IMG/VR virus record: IMGVR_UViG_3300042453_001774
Location: 1 to 29,377 of that record
Length of the DNA: 29,377 nt
Strand: one strand, 5' to 3'
Source: a virus
Shown: piece by piece, positions 1 through 7,170 of the stretch
How the letters are laid out: the number at the start of each line of letters is the position of its first letter
Position numbering within the stretch: position 1 is the stretch's first letter
Notes under the pieces: model-generated
The model's database searches: none
Seen by the model: the letters and a program-made list of their open reading frames with translations, nothing else
Told to the model about the DNA's origin: nothing
Program-made: the position numbers and the translations under genes

Positions 1-108
1 TAGATACTTGTTATGGATCTGTGGAGTGTTTACAGATTCAATGGCAAGTTCTGTGGAATCTATCTTGAGATCTTCTTGTACTTGTTGTTTTAATTCATCA
101 AAATTCAT
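1..108 (-). CDS. uvsY: UvsY-like recombination mediator (partial, N-terminus only)
   Basis: A minus-strand reading frame starts at the ATG at 106-108 and runs off the left edge without a stop, giving 36 residues. It begins MNFDELKQQVQEDLKIDSTE, and the pattern L..L...L..D..IDST.L..E..N matches the start of T4 UvsY (IDST followed by L and a YEAAN-like stretch). UvsY is the mediator that loads the UvsX recombinase onto gp32-coated ssDNA. In cyanophage-type T4-like genomes uvsY follows gene 23 closely, as here, with one small gene between. There is no Shine-Dalgarno sequence before the ATG. The match rests on about 20 residues and on gene order, so it is good but not certain. Confidence 0.72.
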   Translation of the reverse strand, partial: MNFDELKQQVQEDLKIDSTELAIESVNTPQIHNKYL

Positions 109-114
109 AATTTA

Positions 115-141
115 AGTATACACAATAGTAAATAAAGTCAA
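115..141 (-). promoter_or_regulatory. Candidate sigma70-like promoter for uvsY
   Basis: On the minus strand TTGACT (136-141) is followed after 15 bases by TATACT (115-120). The same two hexamers, with a 16-base spacer, precede gene 32 at the other end of the window. The predicted transcription start falls at or next to the uvsY ATG, which would give a leaderless or nearly leaderless message. That fits the lack of an SD but makes the call less secure. The spacer is also shorter than the usual 17. Confidence 0.35.
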
Positions 142-644
142 CTTGGATTGCCAGGATCTGGATCAAATCTATAATAAGTATAAGAAAATCTAGCAGTTGC
201 ATATTGCGGAGAATATGATTGTGCAACTGATGAAAATTTAAGACCCGTTAAAGCTACAGGGAATACATTTTGAAATATAACTTTTCTATTATCTTTATAT
301 GTACTTTTAGTCAAATATAAAATTGCTGTTGTCATCCATTGATTAAATGGTAATGTATTAAAAGTACAATCGTCATCAATATTTCCAAGTGCTCTCATCC
401 ATCTATAAATTTCAAGCCAATTTGTTAAATTTTCATCAACTATAAAACTTATAAGAAAATCATCAAAAGTATATTTGCTACTTGGTCTTTTTATTGGAAC
501 ACCTAAAGTTGTGGGTTGTTCATTTGCGGCCATAGACAAACTAGGTAAATTTGCTTCAGTGCAATTAAATACCACACCTGGCAGTCTTTCTATTTCAAAA
601 TGAAAATAATTTACTGCTAATGGATTTATTTGATTATTTGCCAT
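138..644 (-). CDS. Tail-tube-fold virion protein (gp19/gp54 superfamily), small
   Basis: The protein looks like a member of the T4 gp19-type tube fold used for tail tube, tube initiator and tube cap proteins. It begins with a NYFHFEIERLPG strand. A long middle hairpin follows (KYTFDDFLISFIVDENLTNW, then LEIYRWMRALG) and then a C-terminal FSYTYYRFDP strand. This order of strand, FIVDE..NW, helix and final Y/F-rich strand is shared with the gp54-like protein at 26.2 kb. An upstream ATG at 674 (10 extra residues) has a GGGAG just before it, but that start lies inside the gene 23 terminator hairpin, so I prefer the ATG at 642-644. It lies between gene 23 and uvsY, where cyanophages often carry gene 3; I see no clear gp3 similarity. 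Exact role (baseplate, tube completion or minor tube protein) is unknown. Confidence 0.6.
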   Translation of the reverse strand: MANNQINPLAVNYFHFEIERLPGVVFNCTEANLPSLSMAANEQPTTLGVPIKRPSSKYTFDDFLISFIVDENLTNWLEIYRWMRALGNIDDDCTFNTLPFNQWMTTAILYLTKSTYKDNRKVIFQNVFPVALTGLKFSSVAQSYSPQYATARFSYTYYRFDPDPGNPS

Positions 645-654
645 ATAGTATTTA

Positions 655-686
655 GAAAAGAAAACGGGAGCCATTTCTGGCTCCCG
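655..686 (-). terminator. Intrinsic terminator after gene 23
   Basis: A perfect 8-bp GC-rich stem (CGGGAGCC at 665-672 pairing with GGCTCCCG at 679-686, 6-base loop) lies about 25 bases after the gene 23 stop. On the minus strand it is followed by TTTTCTTTTC. This is a textbook rho-independent terminator, well placed to cap the abundant capsid transcript. It overlaps the longer possible start of the next gene. Confidence 0.9.
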
Positions 687-711
687 CTTCCGAAGTGTTT
701 GATATTAACTA

Positions 712-2106
712 TCAGTTAGTGTTACCGTGTAGATTTAGTACGCGGAAAATACGATAGTATTGGTTAAGATTTGCACTTAAAGCTTCTCCATCTGAAGTAC
801 CAGAACCATTGAGTACGAATGGATTAGCAACCATGCCGTAGCGGGTCTTGAATCCAATCTTGGGCTGGAATGTGTCGGGATCGACTGCACGGACCATCTG
901 GAGAGGGACATAGGGGCAGTAGAACAAGCCAGCATCGTATGGGCTTGAACCACGATATCCTACGCAAACAAAGTCTACACCAGACTGAACATAGGGATCG
1001 ATATAAACGCGCATCTTTCCGTTGAGTACGCCAGCAAAGGTATTGCCAGTATCATCGACTTCAAGTTGAGTGTTTAGAGCTGGGCTAATGTTAAGGAATC
1101 CACCCATTGCGAGGGCTGAAGCAACATCTGATGAGCAGATGATGAAGTTACCCTTACCGCGACGAGTTTCCTTGGCGATTGCATTAGCTTCGCGTTCGAT
1201 CTGGAACATGAGGCCACGGAAGCGTTCAGCTGACCAACGACCATCAGAGTCAGATAGAAGGTCATATGCCCCTCCACCCTGTCCATTGCCCAATAGATCA
1301 GTCTGCTGTGCTCCTAGTTTAGAGACATGGTAGATACCACGAACAACTTCTCGATTAATTTCAGCAAGAATTTCAGTGCTGAGAATGTTAGCAAGTTCGG
1401 TTTCAGCATCAAGTCCGTGAACAGCCTTGAGGTCTTGAGCAAGTTCAGTCGTGTAATCGGCCTTTAGAGCGCGTGTCTTAGCCTGAACAGCAACCTTGTC
1501 AATAGTGAAGGCCATTTCACCGAACTGCTTTGCACCAGCACCTCCGAGCGATTCAGCTTCACCTACTAACATGCCCTTGAAGTTATCTCCAAAGAAGCTA
1601 GATGAGTTTCTAGTACCGCTGCTAACACCTGCAAAGAGAGTTAGACCGTAATCAGCAGAACCTCCAAAGTAGCCCTGATATCCGCTTAAAGTGCCACCTG
1701 AACCACCGAATGGAACAAATGGTTCCTGATACATGGCTTCCTTACGGGGGGCGGTATCGTACTTGGGACGCATTGCGAAGATGAGTCCGGTTGGAGCGGT
1801 CATGGGCTGAACGCCGCAGATGTCATAAGCAATGAGGTTTGGCATTGCACGACGAACAAGGCTGATTAGGATTGGATCATAACCAGCGATGTTAGTTGAT
1901 GCCCCACCAAAAACATTGCTGATTGGTCCACCTAGGGTGTTGTCTTCAACAAGTCTTTGCTGACGCATTGCAGACTCTTGATTCTCAAGAAGAACTGCGG
2001 TTACTTTAGATTTGTAGCTATCTTCAATTGCAGGGAGTGCGCGGTGGCTTAAAACTGGCTCCCACTTCTCAGTTAAAATATCGTATGGTGTTGTATCTTC
2101 GAACAT
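712..2106 (-). CDS. 23: Major capsid protein gp23
   Basis: This is the precursor of the T4-type major head protein, which forms the hexamers of the prohead and is matured by the gp21 protease. The 464-residue length is a little shorter than T4 gp23 (521). Recognisable blocks are the N-terminal delta region with AVLLENQE, then LVRRAMPNLIAYDICGVQPM at about 83-102, TGLIFAMRPKY, and the conserved C-terminal fold. A prohead-protease type site, LVE|D, lies at residues 52-54, matching the T4 rule (I/L)-X-E and the place where the propeptide should end. AGGAG precedes the ATG, and an exact late promoter lies 19 bases upstream. G+C is clearly higher than in neighbouring genes, as expected for the most highly expressed virion gene. 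A strong terminator follows. Confidence 0.97.
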   Translation of the reverse strand: MFEDTTPYDILTEKWEPVLSHRALPAIEDSYKSKVTAVLLENQESAMRQQRLVEDNTLGGPISNVFGGASTNIAGYDPILISLVRRAMPNLIAYDICGVQPMTAPTGLIFAMRPKYDTAPRKEAMYQEPFVPFGGSGGTLSGYQGYFGGSADYGLTLFAGVSSGTRNSSSFFGDNFKGMLVGEAESLGGAGAKQFGEMAFTIDKVAVQAKTRALKADYTTELAQDLKAVHGLDAETELANILSTEILAEINREVVRGIYHVSKLGAQQTDLLGNGQGGGAYDLLSDSDGRWSAERFRGLMFQIEREANAIAKETRRGKGNFIICSSDVASALAMGGFLNISPALNTQLEVDDTGNTFAGVLNGKMRVYIDPYVQSGVDFVCVGYRGSSPYDAGLFYCPYVPLQMVRAVDPDTFQPKIGFKTRYGMVANPFVLNGSGTSDGEALSANLNQYYRIFRVLNLHGNTN

Positions 2107-2125
2107 GTTATCTCCTGTGTATTTT

Positions 2126-2133
2126 TATTTATA
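2126..2133 (-). promoter_or_regulatory. T4-type late promoter of gene 23
   Basis: An exact TATAAATA on the minus strand lies 19 bases before the gene 23 ATG, with the SD AGGAG between them. TATAAATA is the late promoter element read in T4 by the gp55 sigma factor with gp33 and the gp45 clamp. Confidence 0.82.
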
Positions 2134-2135
2134 AT

Positions 2136-3131
2136 TTATCTGTTCTTAAGGTGTCTACTAATCGCATTTGCATAAGCATTAACAGTACTTTCAGTTAATG
2201 TTTCGGGTACTGATGATGTTTCAAGTATATCAATAGCGCGATTTACTGATTGTATTCTTGGTAATGGTTGTGGGACATATTGAACTGGACGAGCAAAGAA
2301 GCTTTCCTTGATAACTCTTAGTTTTCTACGGAATTCATTTGCATTATCAAATTCAACTCCTTCTGCTAGATTAGCCAATTTATCTATCTGGGTTGAAGCT
2401 AAACCAGCAGTTTCTTCCGCAAAGACTGCTATAGCAGCAGTATCTAAAAGTTTCTTGCGAAGAGAAACATTTTCATGAATGCTCTTGTTTAGATGTCTTT
2501 TCTGGTTATCAATTTCAGAATAAAGTTCATCTAGAACATCATATTTTTCATCAGGAACATCAATGAAGTTAGTTTCAAAGAGTTTCTTTAGGCCAAAAAT
2601 AAAATTCTCTGCCAATTCAACTTTAACTCCTCTTTCGACTTGTAGGCGATTTTCTTTTACCCATTCTTCAACAACATAGGTTAAATAATCATCTACCTTC
2701 TCAGTCAATTCAGACACAGTTGAGGATAGTGCATTTGAGTATGTGTTCTGATATGCTTCCTGAAGTTTGTAAGATCTTTCGTTTAGTTTTTGATTTACAG
2801 CAGCAACAAAAATGGTTTTTGCTCTTTCAACAAAATCTTCTGAAAGATTTGAATTAGCAAATAAAGCAGCAAGATGTTCCTTTAAAGATTCTTCTGATTC
2901 TGCCTGTAACTCATCATCTGTTGGTTCTTCTTGGTCAATTCCATCTTCAGTACCCATAGGAGATCCTGGCATTTGCATTGGTCCTCCCATTCGTGGTGTC
3001 CTGATTGAGGCGGCATTTTGTGCGTAATATTCGCCTACTGGCTTGTTTAAAACTACTCCCCTGCCAGTGGTATCAAACGCACCACCTCCAAGGATATCCG
3101 GTTCAGTCGATTGTGTATTTTGTGGTAACAT
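2136..3131 (-). CDS. 22: Prohead core scaffolding protein gp22
   Basis: This is the major scaffold of the prohead core; in T4 it is degraded to peptides by gp21 during maturation. It has 331 residues, with a flexible Pro/Gly/Met-rich N-terminus followed by an acidic stretch and then long helical, charged sequence predicted to form coiled coils. The block around residues 125-205 (VEEWVKENRLQVERGVKVEL, then AENFIFGLKKLF and VPDEKYDVLDEL) is typical of T4-like gp22. Several L/I-X-E motifs (LNE, LAE, IHE, LTE) are potential protease cuts. It sits directly upstream of gene 23, as in T4. The start has a good SD (GGAG) and its own late promoter. Confidence 0.92.
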   Translation of the reverse strand: MLPQNTQSTEPDILGGGAFDTTGRGVVLNKPVGEYYAQNAASIRTPRMGGPMQMPGSPMGTEDGIDQEEPTDDELQAESEESLKEHLAALFANSNLSEDFVERAKTIFVAAVNQKLNERSYKLQEAYQNTYSNALSSTVSELTEKVDDYLTYVVEEWVKENRLQVERGVKVELAENFIFGLKKLFETNFIDVPDEKYDVLDELYSEIDNQKRHLNKSIHENVSLRKKLLDTAAIAVFAEETAGLASTQIDKLANLAEGVEFDNANEFRRKLRVIKESFFARPVQYVPQPLPRIQSVNRAIDILETSSVPETLTESTVNAYANAISRHLKNR

Positions 3132-3145
3132 TATATTCTCCGTTT

Positions 3146-3153
3146 TATTTATA
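3146..3153 (-). promoter_or_regulatory. T4-type late promoter of gene 22
   Basis: An exact TATAAATA on the minus strand lies 14 bases before the gene 22 ATG, with GGAG in the leader. Spacing is similar to that at genes 23 and 67. It lies just upstream of the stop of the preceding gene's reading frame. Confidence 0.8.
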
Positions 3154-3157
3154 AAAT

Positions 3158-4051
3158 TTATTTTCTATTTCTTTGGAGTTCCAGTTCTTCCCTTGCGCTT
3201 CCGCCAACCCCCTGTTGAAGGGATCTTGTTAATTCTGGAATACCTAAACTATTTGAAAGCCCTTGCGATGCTCCTTGTTCTAAAGGCTGAACAGTTGTTG
3301 ATGGCAACGAGCTTCTTGCACTTAAAAATTTTGTTGCAGCCCATGCTGCTGTACCCGCGCCTAATGCACCAATAGCAGCAGCTGTTCCCATACCCCCTCC
3401 CGTTCCTGCACCACTTCCAGCGGCTTTTTGTGCGGTTTGCGATAAAGCTTGTTGAGATGCTTTAGCACCACCACTCGGATGGGTTGAAAGCAATAACTTT
3501 TCTGCTTGAACCCAATCTCTTCCGGTTACAATAGGAGGAGTTCCAGGAACAGAACTCGGAAGTTGTACTCCTCTAGCTGCTTTAAATGCTCCTTGAACCT
3601 GTAATCTTTGTCCAGGTGTCATATTAGCAAGCCAAGCAGGAGAATTTGGATTATTTCCATATTGATTAATAATTCTTTGAAATTCTGGTATTACTCTTTG
3701 CCTCGCTGCATCTTGTGCTGATCGCTCTGCTGCTGCTGCTGCTTGTCTTTGTCCTCTAGCAGTGCTTGTCATTAATGAATAATTTCTACCTGTAAAAAAT
3801 TCTTTAGTTTTAGCAGCAGCTTCTTCTGCCCCCACTCCAAACCGTTGAATTGTTCTACCTAAAGCATCTTTATTGGCTTGTCTACCTGATGAAGTAGTAG
3901 TTCTTGCCACTGTTCTAATTCCTTTTCCAATACCGCGAAGAATAGCCCCTAATGCCTGTGACGCAGATTCGTCCAATTGTTGTTTATTGTTTACAACATT
4001 TGAACAAGATTCATTTAAAGATTTTAATTCTTTTGGATTTAGGCGTTTCAT
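3158..4051 (-). CDS. Basic Gly/Ala-rich protein in the prohead operon, candidate internal head protein
   Basis: I do not recognise a family. The 297-residue protein is rich in Ala, Gly, Gln, Ser and Arg and is net basic. Consensus T4 prohead-protease motifs (I/L-X-E) lie at the N-terminus: LNE|S at residues 12-14 and LDE|S at 26-28, with IPE at 121-123 and 271-273. A Gly/Ala run at about 212-242 (GALGAGTAAWAA) is hydrophobic enough to be a glycine-zipper or membrane-active segment. It overlaps gene 21 by ATGA and precedes gene 22, a place where T4 has no gene. A short cleavable N-terminus, basic body and core-operon position resemble T4 internal proteins, which are packed in the head and injected. 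That role is inference; a non-T4 core or decoration protein is the alternative. Confidence 0.6.
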   Translation of the reverse strand: MKRLNPKELKSLNESCSNVVNNKQQLDESASQALGAILRGIGKGIRTVARTTTSSGRQANKDALGRTIQRFGVGAEEAAAKTKEFFTGRNYSLMTSTARGQRQAAAAAERSAQDAARQRVIPEFQRIINQYGNNPNSPAWLANMTPGQRLQVQGAFKAARGVQLPSSVPGTPPIVTGRDWVQAEKLLLSTHPSGGAKASQQALSQTAQKAAGSGAGTGGGMGTAAAIGALGAGTAAWAATKFLSARSSLPSTTVQPLEQGASQGLSNSLGIPELTRSLQQGVGGSAREELELQRNRK

Positions 4052-4695
4052 TTTATTTTTCTTAAAAAATCTGCAAATACTTTTATAGATTCTTCTTGAA
4101 GTTTTCTTTTGGAAGATCTTGAAATTCTTCGATGATATCCAGCAATATCTTGTTCTTTTAGGATACCATTATCCCAAACCCATTCCTTACCTTCCATGAT
4201 TCCATCAACGAAAGCATTTGGTGCAGATGGATCTGCGACAATATCGATGGCAGCAAGCATGAAATCTTCTTTTACATAGTTCACTGCGCCTTTTTTCTCC
4301 AAAGAACCCATGCCGCGAGTCGATACTCCTAGTTTAACACCTTCATTCATTAAATTTTTTACAATTTGTCCGCATGGGGTATCAAGGACTTTTGCTTTTC
4401 CATAAATGTCACTTCCGCTTTCATTAAGCCAAGTAACTCTATGTGATACGCGATCCAAATTAACTGATGGTCCAGATGGATGATTTAGTTCGCCTAAAGC
4501 ACGATTTTTATGTACATATTCAGTAACATAACGACGAGCTTCATTCATTAGAATATTTCTTGGATAAATTCTTCCATTCTTATTCTTTTGATCGGCTTGC
4601 ATGAAAATACCTTCGATGAAATATTGCTTTTCACCGCTATCGGTTTTTTCAGTAAGAAATTTTATCTCTTCGACTGTTTCTGTTATTAATTTCAT
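4048..4695 (-). CDS. 21: Prohead core protein protease gp21
   Basis: This is the serine-type maturation protease of T4-like proheads (peptidase family S77, with a fold related to herpesvirus assemblin). It cuts scaffold, core and capsid precursors after I/L-X-E. It has 215 residues, close to T4 gp21 (212). Key motifs are GELNHPSGP with His72, LGVSTRGMGS with Ser125, and IDIVADPSAP with Asp151/Asp155 near the active site. NGRIYPRNIL at 40-49 is also typical of the family. An LQE|E motif at 199-201 near the C-terminus could be a self-cleavage site, since T4 gp21 inactivates itself. The ATG overlaps the stop of the gp67-like gene (ATGA), and its own stop overlaps the next start in the same way, which implies translational coupling. 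Confidence 0.95.
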   Translation of the reverse strand: MKLITETVEEIKFLTEKTDSGEKQYFIEGIFMQADQKNKNGRIYPRNILMNEARRYVTEYVHKNRALGELNHPSGPSVNLDRVSHRVTWLNESGSDIYGKAKVLDTPCGQIVKNLMNEGVKLGVSTRGMGSLEKKGAVNYVKEDFMLAAIDIVADPSAPNAFVDGIMEGKEWVWDNGILKEQDIAGYHRRISRSSKRKLQEESIKVFADFLRKIK

Positions 4696-5054
4696 TTTTT
4701 CTTCTTCTTCTTCATTTGAGCAGCTGCGATAATATCTCCTCTTGTTATCTTATCTTCTGGGGGATACATTGCTGCTAATTTAGATTTTGAAGATTCAGTC
4801 ATTGGCTCTTCGTCTTCTTCTTCATCTTCTGAATCCATATCTTCTTCATCTTCATCTTCTGAATCCATATATTCTTCATCGTCTTCTGAATCCATATATT
4901 CTTCATTTTTTTCATTAAATGTTTTTTTAGAAATACGGATATATTCTTCAGCAAGTCTTTCGCCAAGTTTAATAGTCAACTGTTCTTCAATTAACTTTTT
5001 AGCATTAATTGCGTTTTCTGATAGAATTGATTCAATTATTTTTTTGTTTATCAT
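4692..5054 (-). CDS. 67: Prohead core protein, gp67-like
   Basis: A small 120-residue core protein between genes 20 and 21, the place of T4 genes 67 and 68. The N-terminal helix (ESILSENAINAKKLIEEQL, then KLGERLAEEYI) resembles the T4 gp67 start, and it is followed by an extremely acidic segment as in T4 gp67. Potential gp21 sites are LSE (11-13), LIE (21-23) and LAE (34-36). The acidic segment holds three MDSED repeats at 54-58, 63-67 and 73-77. Unlike T4 gp67, the protein continues past the acid tract with a neutral stretch and ends in six lysines. It may combine gp67 and gp68 roles in one protein. Its start has an AAGGA SD and a late-promoter variant. Confidence 0.8.
   Translation of the reverse strand: MINKKIIESILSENAINAKKLIEEQLTIKLGERLAEEYIRISKKTFNEKNEEYMDSEDDEEYMDSEDEDEEDMDSEDEEEDEEPMTESSKSKLAAMYPPEDKITRGDIIAAAQMKKKKKK
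4825..4897 (-). repeat. Direct repeats encoding MDSED units of the gp67-like protein
   Basis: The 16-base unit tcttctgaatccatat occurs exactly at 4825-4840, 4855-4870 and 4882-4897, with periods of 30 and 27 bases. It encodes (I/Y)MDSED-type units in the acidic part of the protein. Periods divisible by three mean that expansion or contraction keeps the frame, so the acidic tract length could vary between relatives by slippage or recombination. Confidence 0.85.
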
Positions 5055-5068
5055 ATTTTTTTCCTTTA

Positions 5069-5076
5069 TATTTAGA
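5069..5076 (-). promoter_or_regulatory. Late promoter variant before the gp67-like gene
   Basis: TCTAAATA on the minus strand matches TATAAATA at 7 of 8 positions and lies 14 bases before the ATG, the same spacing as the exact element at gene 22. It occupies the short gap between gene 20 and this gene. It would start a head-core transcript of 67-21-X-22-23. Confidence 0.6.
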
Positions 5077-5081
5077 ATTTT

Positions 5082-6617
5082 TTATTCTTGGCCCTGAACT
5101 AGTTGTTGCATCTGCAACTGTTTCATTTGATCTTCTTCCATTTTTGCTAGATCAATCGCCATTTCTTTATTTAATTCTTCAATTTCCTCTTCGGATTGTT
5201 TTAGTATATTTTTTCTAATATAATTTGTGGAATAATATTTGCCAATCATAGGCTCCATTGACGCAGCTAGATCCATTCTTGCCGAAAGTATTTCAGCGTC
5301 TTTTAGATCATTGAAATAAGAATCTCTATTAAATACAAAATTGATGTTAGGATAAATAAGATTCCAATCTTCTTCTGTTATTATTCCCTTTAAAATTAAT
5401 TGAACTCTTAATAATTGAGAAAATACTCCAGAAAATTTATATCGTAATCTTTCTATAAATTTATAAAATTTTACTTCATCTCTGGTTATATCAGCAGATC
5501 TTCCAAGATTAAAACCATTTTCTCCTACTAATCTTGATGGAGGAATATTTAAGGCAAAATATAGCTTTTTCTTAAAATATTCAACATCGGTCAATTCGCC
5601 TAGATTTTGTCCCCCGTCCAAGGTGGTAATTTCAGTTCCTCTACCACCTTCTCTTCTGGGTAGCCAGAAATCCTCAAGCATTGCCATTTGATTTCTATCG
5701 TCTTTGATTTCACCAGTTGTCTGGTTATAAATCATACGATTTCTATATTTGTTCATTAATTCACGAACATATTGTTCTGCTTTTTGTTTTGGCAGATTAC
5801 CAACATCCACATAGAATATTCTTCTTTCTGGAGCGCGGGAGATGCGATATACGACTATTGCATCTTCGACCTGTCTAAGCATGTTTAGAGGTCTAATTGC
5901 CTTGTGGAGGAATCCTAAGACTCTCTTAGAATTCATATCAACCATTCCAGAATGTACATAACAAATAGAATCTGGAGAAATTTTAACACCTCCAGAACTA
6001 GTACCTATTATAGAATTTTTATCATTATTTGAATATAGATAAAATTCTTCAACATCTTTTATAATTGATAAAGTATCACTTCCGCTTTTTGCATTAGTAG
6101 ATTTTACTTTACGAACTTTTTTAATTTTTGTGGAATCTAATGGGACTAATTGCTTAATACCATCAGACGGATTATCCATATCAATTGAAATATAAAAATA
6201 TAATTTTGAATCAATGTACCATCTTCTAAAAATTTCATACGATTTATCATGAAAATCTAATAAATTTAAAATATTATCAAATTCATAATAAATTCTGCTT
6301 TTAACATTTTCAGAAAAATTTATTTTTGCTAAATCTAACTTTACAGGTTTTCTATCATTTCCATTAACAATAGATTCATTTGTAATCTCATCAATAGCTG
6401 TATCTACTTCTGGATATAACGCCATTGCTCTATATTGAGCAATTGTAGCATGTTCATCTTTAGCAGATCCCATGAAATCAATGAATGTTCCATAAACGCC
6501 AGAACCTTCAAGGGTATACGCCCCATCAAACTCCTCTGGGGGCGTGAAATTTTGCAAATTTTGTTTATCTGCTTTTTCATCTTTACCAAATTTAAATCCA
6601 AATAAATTTATAGCCAT
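5082..6617 (-). CDS. 20: Portal vertex protein gp20
   Basis: This is the dodecameric portal at the unique head vertex; it nucleates prohead assembly and is the docking site for the terminase and then the neck. It has 511 residues (T4 gp20 has 524). Recognisable parts are YPEVDTAIDEITNESIV at about 69-85, PLNMLRQVEDAIVVYRISRA at about 243-262 followed by PERRIFYVDVGNLP, the MLEDFWLPRREGGRGTEI block, and PPSRLV..NGFNLGRSADITRDE. These are hallmark gp20 segments and include the region used as a cyanophage marker gene. The C-terminus is charged and helical, as usual. A GGAG lies before the start. It sits between the tube genes and the core genes, as in T4. Confidence 0.96.
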   Translation of the reverse strand: MAINLFGFKFGKDEKADKQNLQNFTPPEEFDGAYTLEGSGVYGTFIDFMGSAKDEHATIAQYRAMALYPEVDTAIDEITNESIVNGNDRKPVKLDLAKINFSENVKSRIYYEFDNILNLLDFHDKSYEIFRRWYIDSKLYFYISIDMDNPSDGIKQLVPLDSTKIKKVRKVKSTNAKSGSDTLSIIKDVEEFYLYSNNDKNSIIGTSSGGVKISPDSICYVHSGMVDMNSKRVLGFLHKAIRPLNMLRQVEDAIVVYRISRAPERRIFYVDVGNLPKQKAEQYVRELMNKYRNRMIYNQTTGEIKDDRNQMAMLEDFWLPRREGGRGTEITTLDGGQNLGELTDVEYFKKKLYFALNIPPSRLVGENGFNLGRSADITRDEVKFYKFIERLRYKFSGVFSQLLRVQLILKGIITEEDWNLIYPNINFVFNRDSYFNDLKDAEILSARMDLAASMEPMIGKYYSTNYIRKNILKQSEEEIEELNKEMAIDLAKMEEDQMKQLQMQQLVQGQE

Positions 6618-6630
6618 TTATACTCCATAA

Positions 6631-7161
6631 TTAAAATTCTGCATAATCAAAAGAAAATGCAACTTGAAATGTAGCAAATTCGTTTGGTAATCTTTCATCT
6701 AATTCTATTTCTCCTACTTGGACAGGCCAACAGCCGTAAAGTTTTATTGTTTTTATCGCCGCATTACAATTTAAATTTAATTGATTTACTGTCCATACAG
6801 AAGCTTTATAATCACTTGCATTGCTTTGACTACCAGTATTTGCTGTATGATTATTTATGGTGTTACTCCAACCATGTATTGCATTCCATAATCTAGATGG
6901 ATTTTGGTTATTATCATCTAATACTAGAACTGTCCATAGAGAATTTCCACCAACACCATAAACTCTATCTCCAGGTAATTTTAATTTTCTACCACGATGA
7001 TCAAATTCTAATGTTAATAAATTATTTTGTGGTAATTGAGTTCCATATACTTGAAATTTATTCCAAGCTCCTCCATACGGAAAAGATCCTTGAACTTCAA
7101 ACCTATTTTTTCGTGTACCACCAAAAAAATTTGATTTAAAATTTTCTATTGATTGCGCCAT
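6631..7161 (-). CDS. 19: Tail tube protein gp19, copy B
   Basis: This is one of two adjacent gp19-type tube proteins (176 residues; T4 gp19 has 163). The tube fold is clear: GTRKNRFEVQ, TQLPQNNL, a HRGRKLKLPGDR loop (T4: NRKINVAGDR), WTVLVLDD, a helix LWNAIHGW, then KTIKLYGCWPVQVGEIELD and a final FATFQVAFSFDYAEF strand (T4: GLWPTNVGELQLDW, TFEVTLALDYWE). It shares the start pattern NF.SNF.GGTRKNRF with copy A next door but is otherwise diverged. The loop after GDR is longer here (VYGVGGNS). SD AAGGA lies before the ATG. Whether both copies build the tube or one has a special position cannot be told from sequence. Confidence 0.88.
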   Translation of the reverse strand: MAQSIENFKSNFFGGTRKNRFEVQGSFPYGGAWNKFQVYGTQLPQNNLLTLEFDHRGRKLKLPGDRVYGVGGNSLWTVLVLDDNNQNPSRLWNAIHGWSNTINNHTANTGSQSNASDYKASVWTVNQLNLNCNAAIKTIKLYGCWPVQVGEIELDERLPNEFATFQVAFSFDYAEF

Positions 7162-7170
7162 TATATTCCT

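Noticed and set aside
649-656. TCTAAATA before the tube-fold gene as a late promoter
   Set aside because: Only four bases separate it from the ATG and it lies in the T-run side of the gene 23 terminator, so a normal start would fall inside the coding region.
1070-1333. Plus-strand ORF of 87 codons opposite gene 23
   Set aside because: It lies fully inside the gene 23 coding region, its translation has no recognisable pattern, and the opposite strand is certain. It is a shadow made by the higher G+C of that gene.
4825-4897. Regularly spaced repeats as a CRISPR array
   Set aside because: Three 16-base units with 11-14 base spacers that are themselves repeat-like, all in frame within an acidic protein; this is a coding repeat.
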